From: Xanthobacteraceae bacterium
GTDB taxonomy: Bacteria; Pseudomonadota; Alphaproteobacteria; Rhizobiales; Xanthobacteraceae
Direction: 5' to 3'
Assembly: GCA_030037185.1 (NCBI GenBank)
Contig: JASHRR010001340.1
Coordinates: 1-19,057 of the forward strand
Length of the DNA stretch: 19,057 nt
Position 1 is the stretch's first letter, and each line of letters begins with the position of its first letter. The translations under genes and the position numbers were made by a program. The notes under the pieces are model-generated. The model had not been told where the DNA came from. It did no database searches and saw only the letters and a list, made by a program, of their open reading frames with translations. Shown here piece by piece: positions 15,046 to 19,057 of this stretch.

Positions 15046-15981
15046 GTGCTGCCTATGCTGAGGAAACTCCAGGTCTGGCGTGACCGCCGTGGAAACCTGT
15101 CCCCCCTGCGGGTGGCAGCGCTGGCCTACCTGCTGATGCCGGTGGGCATCGCGCTTTGGAATGCCGACGCCATCGTGCACGGCGCGCGACCTCTCAACGA
15201 CGTCATCCACCGGGCCGGCTTCTGGATGCTGATGTTCATCCTGACGACGCTCGCGATTACGCCGCTGCGCCGCATCACCCGCCTCAGCCAGCTCATTGAT
15301 GTGCGCCGTATGCTGGGGGTCGGGGCCTTTGCGTACGGGGTTGCGCACATTTCACTCTACACAGCCGACCAGGTGTTCGATCTCGTCAAGGTGGCGAGCG
15401 AAATTGTGCAGCGGGTCTATCTCACCATCGGCTTCACGGCCCTCGTTGGCCTTGCGACGCTCGCCGCGACTTCTACCGACGCCATGGTGCGCCGACTGGG
15501 TGCCCTGCGCTGGCAGCGGCTGCACTATGTGGTCTATGGCATCGGGGTTCTGGCTCTCATCCACTACTTCCAGCAGACCAAGGCCGATGTCAGCGTACCG
15601 ACGTTCACGGCGGGGGTGTTCGCCTGGCTGATGGGCTATCGCATCGTCGTCAGGCTGCGCAGGGTACGCGGCGAATTGTCGACGCCGGCGCTGGTCGGAT
15701 TGAGCTTCGCGGTCGCCGGCCTGACGTTCCTCGCGGAGGCGATCGGCATCGCCATCGTCTTCAATGCGCCGCCGCTGCTCGTGCTGCAGGCCAATCTGGA
15801 TTTCGATGTGCCTCTCGACATGATCCGGCCGGGCTGGCTCGTGCTGGCGGCGGGCCTCGCAGTGGCAGCGCTCAATTTCGTGTGCGCGCGCGTAGTTAAG
15901 CCGCGGCGGCCCGGCGTGACCCGCGGCAAGGATCGTGCCGGCGAGCCCGCGCGCGACGGCGCGCTGGCGTCGGCGAATTAG
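15046..15981 (+). CDS. Ferric reductase-like membrane haem protein (MsrQ/YedZ-like)
   Basis: A 311-residue integral membrane protein. The core resembles MsrQ, the haem b subunit that feeds electrons to the periplasmic methionine sulfoxide reductase MsrP: RAGFWMLMFILTTLAITPLRR (56-76), RRMLGVGAFAYGVAHISLYTAD (87-108), RVYLTIGFTALVGLATLAATS (123-143), and RRLGALRWQRLHYVVYGIGVLALIHYF (149-175). His101, His160 and His173 are candidate haem ligands. Hydrophobic segments lie at about 22-40, 57-75, 89-106, 123-142, 160-175, 187-203, 214-239 and 263-283. The last two exceed the usual 200-residue MsrQ. GTG 15046 has GAAGGA six bases upstream; ATG 15055 (MLRKL) is an alternative. No msrP gene adjoins it, so its partner is elsewhere or different. 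Confidence 0.82.
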   Translation: MLPMLRKLQVWRDRRGNLSPLRVAALAYLLMPVGIALWNADAIVHGARPLNDVIHRAGFWMLMFILTTLAITPLRRITRLSQLIDVRRMLGVGAFAYGVAHISLYTADQVFDLVKVASEIVQRVYLTIGFTALVGLATLAATSTDAMVRRLGALRWQRLHYVVYGIGVLALIHYFQQTKADVSVPTFTAGVFAWLMGYRIVVRLRRVRGELSTPALVGLSFAVAGLTFLAEAIGIAIVFNAPPLLVLQANLDFDVPLDMIRPGWLVLAAGLAVAALNFVCARVVKPRRPGVTRGKDRAGEPARDGALASAN

Positions 15982-16243
15982 GCTGCGATCACGGCAGGTT
16001 GGAACCGTCACGCGGATTGAGCAAAGCAAAATGCGAGCCGCACGCCGGCGCAGCGCCACCGTTGCTTGCTGGCGCACAACCCGGGGCCGCACGGTAGCCC
16101 GCCGCCATATGCTTTCATGAAATCGCAATGTGCCTTAGTTTGGCGCCAGATTTTACCGCCTCCCCGTGCGGATGGCTCCGTGTGATCGGCACGCGAGCTT
16201 CGGCCGGGGCCTGGCGGATCAAAAGGGGCAGGAGAAGAAGCGC

Positions 16244-17737
16244 ATGCAGTTTGGGGATTTACGTGGCTGGATTGCGCACCTGAGGCGGCAGGACGAGCTT
16301 CATGAGGTCAGTGCCGAGGTCGATTGGGACTGCGAGCTCGGCACCATCACGCGGCGCGCCTTCGGCAACGGCAACGGACCAGCTTTGCTGTTCAGCAACA
16401 TCAAGGACTACCAGCACAACGCGCGCTGCACCCAGCTGTTCACTGGCGGCCTGTCGAACTATTCGCGTGTCGCCCTGATGTTCGGCCTGCCCAAGAACGC
16501 CTCGATCACCGAGCTCGTGAGAGCTGCCCGCAAGGCGTACTCGGGCCGCGTCCCGCCGGTTCGTGTCGCCACCGGCCCGGTGAAGGAAAACATCATTACT
16601 GGCGACGACATCAATCTGTTCGAATTCCCGGTGCCGCGATGGCATCGCCGAGACGGCGGGCGCTATATCAACACGATGCAAGGCACGGTGACGCGCGATC
16701 CGATCACCGGCCGCATGAATGTCGGCATCTATCGCGGCATGATCGGCCAAAAGAACACCATTCCGGTGCTGCTCTGGCGGCCGCAGAACTGGGGCCAGGA
16801 TTTTGCCAAGTATACCGGCAAGGGCGAGGAAATGCCGGTTGCGTTCATCTACGGATGGGAGCCATGCCTGCCGTTCTGCGCCTCCTCGCCGGTGCCGCCG
16901 GATGTCTCCGAGTACGACGTCATGGGCGCCCTGCGCGGGGCCCCGGTCGAGCTCGTCGACTGCGCGACGGTTCCGCTCCAGGTGCCGGCCTCGGCCGAGA
17001 TCGTGATCGAGGGATGGATTTCGCCCGATCCGGCGACCTTCGAGATGGAGGGACCGTTCGGCGAGTACACCGGCTATTTCGGCGGCGATCGCAGCCTCAA
17101 GCACAAGGTGCGGGTGACCGCCATCACCCATCGCGACCAGCCGATCCTGCGCGGCACGCTCGAGGGCACGCTGCCGAAGATGCTCAACGAGAACAGCATC
17201 ATGAGCTCGGTGCAGCGCGCAGCGCTGGCCTGGAACATTCTCGAACGCTCCGGCGTACCCGGGGTGACCGACGTGCACTGCCCGCCGGCCAACAACGGCA
17301 CCACCCTGATGATCCAACTCAAGCAGACCTACCGCGGCCAGGCCAAGCAGGCGGCCGCTGCGATCTGGGGTTCGAACGCCGCGCACCTGCGCTACAAGCA
17401 CATCTGGGTCGTCAATGACGATATCGACATCCATGACTACGGTGCACTGGACTGGGCGTTCGCGTACCGCGTTAACGCGGCGGAAGACGATATCGTTTTC
17501 TTTCCCGCTACCTTCGGTTCGGCGCTCGATCCCTCGACGCGTCTGAAATTCCGCGACACCAACGTCTACGGCACCGGTAAATGGTCGCGCGTATTGATCG
17601 ACGCCACCATCAACCTCGATTTCGAGCCCGAGGTGAACTACGACGGCGACCGCTACCCGCCGATGGTCCGGCCCGATGAGCGTGACTGGGAGCAGGTCGA
17701 CCGCCGGTGGCGCGAATACGGCTTCAAGCACGATTGA
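16244..17737 (+). CDS. UbiD-family prenylated-FMN-dependent decarboxylase
   Basis: A 497-residue cytosolic (de)carboxylase of the UbiD family, which uses prenylated FMN made by a UbiX enzyme not in this window. The family catalytic Arg and Glu residues appear as Arg164 in NVGIYRGM and Glu269 and Glu274 in EMEGPFGEYTG, spaced five apart as in characterised enzymes such as Fdc1. Other family blocks are ALLFSNIKDY, DDINLFEFPVPRWHRRDGGRYINTMQG, LRGTLEGTLPKMLNENSIMSS and FFPATFGSALDPS. ATG 16244 follows AGGAG by nine bases. It is followed after five bases by a CoA-ligase-like gene, so the pair probably handles an aromatic or alpha,beta-unsaturated acid. The true ubiquinone-pathway UbiD is less likely given this partner. 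Confidence 0.92.
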   Translation: MQFGDLRGWIAHLRRQDELHEVSAEVDWDCELGTITRRAFGNGNGPALLFSNIKDYQHNARCTQLFTGGLSNYSRVALMFGLPKNASITELVRAARKAYSGRVPPVRVATGPVKENIITGDDINLFEFPVPRWHRRDGGRYINTMQGTVTRDPITGRMNVGIYRGMIGQKNTIPVLLWRPQNWGQDFAKYTGKGEEMPVAFIYGWEPCLPFCASSPVPPDVSEYDVMGALRGAPVELVDCATVPLQVPASAEIVIEGWISPDPATFEMEGPFGEYTGYFGGDRSLKHKVRVTAITHRDQPILRGTLEGTLPKMLNENSIMSSVQRAALAWNILERSGVPGVTDVHCPPANNGTTLMIQLKQTYRGQAKQAAAAIWGSNAAHLRYKHIWVVNDDIDIHDYGALDWAFAYRVNAAEDDIVFFPATFGSALDPSTRLKFRDTNVYGTGKWSRVLIDATINLDFEPEVNYDGDRYPPMVRPDERDWEQVDRRWREYGFKHD

Positions 17738-17742
17738 CGGCG

Positions 17743-19057
17743 ATGCTGGAACGTGTCCCCACCTCCTACGACGACCGCATCTACGGGCCGGACTGGCGGG
17801 CGTGGATCGATCCGCAGGTGGCGGACGAAATCGCGCCGAGCGCCCTGCTGCTCGATCGCCACCTCGGCACGCCGGTCGAGCACAAGGCCGCGCTCATTGT
17901 CGACGGCGCGCCGATCAGCTACGGCGCGCTGGCGCGGCTCGTCGCTGCGGTGTCGGCCGGGCTCGCGGCCCGGGGCGTTGCGCCCGAAGACCGCATCCTC
18001 ATGTTCGGCACCGACAGCCTCGATTATGTGGCGATGTGGCTCGGCGCCGTGCGCGCGGGGGCTGTCCCGGCAGTCGTGTCCGACCTCTATAAGGCGCGCG
18101 AGCTCCTTTACTTTCTCCGCGATACTGCCGCTCGCCTCTGCTTCATCGATGCGGAGCAGTTCAACAAGGTCGCAGAGATTGCCGACGAGCTGCCGCCCTC
18201 GCTGCACACCATCATCGTCGCTGGCGAACGACCTCCTGCCCCGGCGGCGCCGGCGTCTTGCCCGCCCGATTGGCACGAGCGGACAGATGCAGGCGGGCCG
18301 CCCGCCCTTGCGGGAAACAGCAGACAGGCGGCCAAGCTCGGGGGCCGCAAGGTGCTGCCGTTCGCCGCCGTTTGTGACGGACATGCGCGCCTCACCCCGC
18401 CCTGCCTGCGGCACCGCAACGACATCACCTACATGTTCTTTTCCGGCGGCACCACCGGCACCGCCAAAGGTATCACCCACCTCGCCCATGACTTCGGGCT
18501 CGTTCCCGAGCGCCACGGCCGTTTCTGGCAATACCGCCAAACCGACGTCGTGTTTGCCACCTCAAAAAAATACTTCACGCACGGACTGTGGCCGGGGCTT
18601 CTGATCCCGCTCTATTGGGGCGCGACGGCGGTATTGATGCGCCGTCCGCCGCTTCCCGAGCTGGTGCTGCGCACGATGGCGGCTGCCAAGGTGACCAAGC
18701 TCATCACCGTGCCGACGGTGCTGAAGAATATACTCGAGCACGTCAGGCAATCTGGCACGAGACCGGATTTTCCGGCGCTCGATTTCGTCGCCAGCGCCTC
18801 GGAGAAAATTCCGCCGGAAATCTTTGCTCGCTTTCACGAGCAGTTTGGCGTCGAGCTGTTCGACTCCATCGGCAGCTCGGAGATCACCTACGAGTGGATC
18901 GCCAACCGCCAGAAGGAATTCAAGCGCGGCAGCCTCGGCAAGCCGGTGTTCGGCTATGAGGTCCGCCTGATGTCGCCCGACCATGGTGATGTGACAGAGC
19001 CTAACGTGCCCGGCGAAGCCTGGATCAAAAGCAAGACCGCGTGTTTCTTCTATTGGC
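17743..19057 (+). CDS. AMP-forming aryl-CoA ligase-like protein (truncated by window edge)
   Basis: The first 438 residues of an ANL-superfamily enzyme that adenylates a carboxylic acid and transfers it to CoA. The order resembles benzoate-CoA ligases: an N-terminal opening (GPDWRAWIDPQVADEIAPSALLLDRHL), the segment VSAGLAARGVAPEDRILMFGTDSLDYVAMWLGAVRAGAVPAVVSDLY, the ATP loop FFSGGTTGTAKG at 232-243, and DSIGSSEITYEW about 120 residues later. The C-terminal AMP-binding domain lies outside. Residues about 165-210 form a proline/alanine- and glycine-rich insertion before the ATP loop, which sits some 45 residues later than in typical members. ATG 17743 is five bases after the UbiD stop. It probably supplies or uses the CoA ester in the same pathway; the acid is unknown. 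Confidence 0.88.
   Translation, partial: MLERVPTSYDDRIYGPDWRAWIDPQVADEIAPSALLLDRHLGTPVEHKAALIVDGAPISYGALARLVAAVSAGLAARGVAPEDRILMFGTDSLDYVAMWLGAVRAGAVPAVVSDLYKARELLYFLRDTAARLCFIDAEQFNKVAEIADELPPSLHTIIVAGERPPAPAAPASCPPDWHERTDAGGPPALAGNSRQAAKLGGRKVLPFAAVCDGHARLTPPCLRHRNDITYMFFSGGTTGTAKGITHLAHDFGLVPERHGRFWQYRQTDVVFATSKKYFTHGLWPGLLIPLYWGATAVLMRRPPLPELVLRTMAAAKVTKLITVPTVLKNILEHVRQSGTRPDFPALDFVASASEKIPPEIFARFHEQFGVELFDSIGSSEITYEWIANRQKEFKRGSLGKPVFGYEVRLMSPDHGDVTEPNVPGEAWIKSKTACFFYW

Noticed and set aside
16259..17731. Minus-strand open frame of 490 codons
   Set aside because: Antisense shadow of the UbiD gene, which has conserved catalytic residues.

Overview
This GC-rich window carries single-copy catabolic and envelope genes of a kind common in Alphaproteobacteria, most likely Hyphomicrobiales (Bradyrhizobium/Rhodopseudomonas-like). 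The placement rests on composition, gene families and gene styles, not on a marker gene. I found no rRNA, tRNA, CRISPR array, insertion sequence or phage gene.

Layout. (a) 1-1215: a truncated 4-hydroxyphenylpyruvate dioxygenase gene (tyrosine catabolism) is divergent from an Lrp/AsnC regulator; their AT-rich intergenic region holds two pairs of tandem repeats that look like operators. (b) 1549-4377: a minus-strand pair, a regulator with two DNA-binding domains followed by a small beta-propeller protein, is divergent from a DUF899 thioredoxin-like gene. (c) 4378-7312: a long stretch without a convincing gene, a VOC/glyoxalase-family gene broken by one frameshift, and a Rieske plus FAD/NAD oxidoreductase of AIFM3 type. 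(d) 7313-12385: a gene-free segment rich in perfect hairpins that ends in a strong terminator, then a minus-strand pair: a UvrD/Rep-type helicase followed by a large amidase whose frame is cut by an in-frame TGA. (e) 12386-14919: a gene-poor, hairpin-rich stretch, a Rap1a/Tai-family periplasmic protein overlapping an alpha/beta hydrolase by four bases, and a convergent lipoprotein gene with an internal tandem duplication. (f) 15046-15981: an MsrQ/YedZ-like haem membrane protein without an MsrP partner in view. (g) 16244-19057: a UbiD-family decarboxylase followed five bases later by an aryl-CoA-ligase-like gene that runs off the window.

How the genes work together. The clearest functional units are the hpd/Lrp divergon, the regulator-propeller/DUF899 divergon, the Rap1a-hydrolase translationally coupled pair and the UbiD-CoA ligase operon, which probably activates and decarboxylates an aromatic acid. 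Two genes look damaged (the VOC gene and the amidase), which suggests gene decay or sequencing error in the middle third. The least described items are the hairpin cluster at 7424-7786, the UbiD-ligase pair and the redox-like divergon. None is proven to be a new system from sequence alone.
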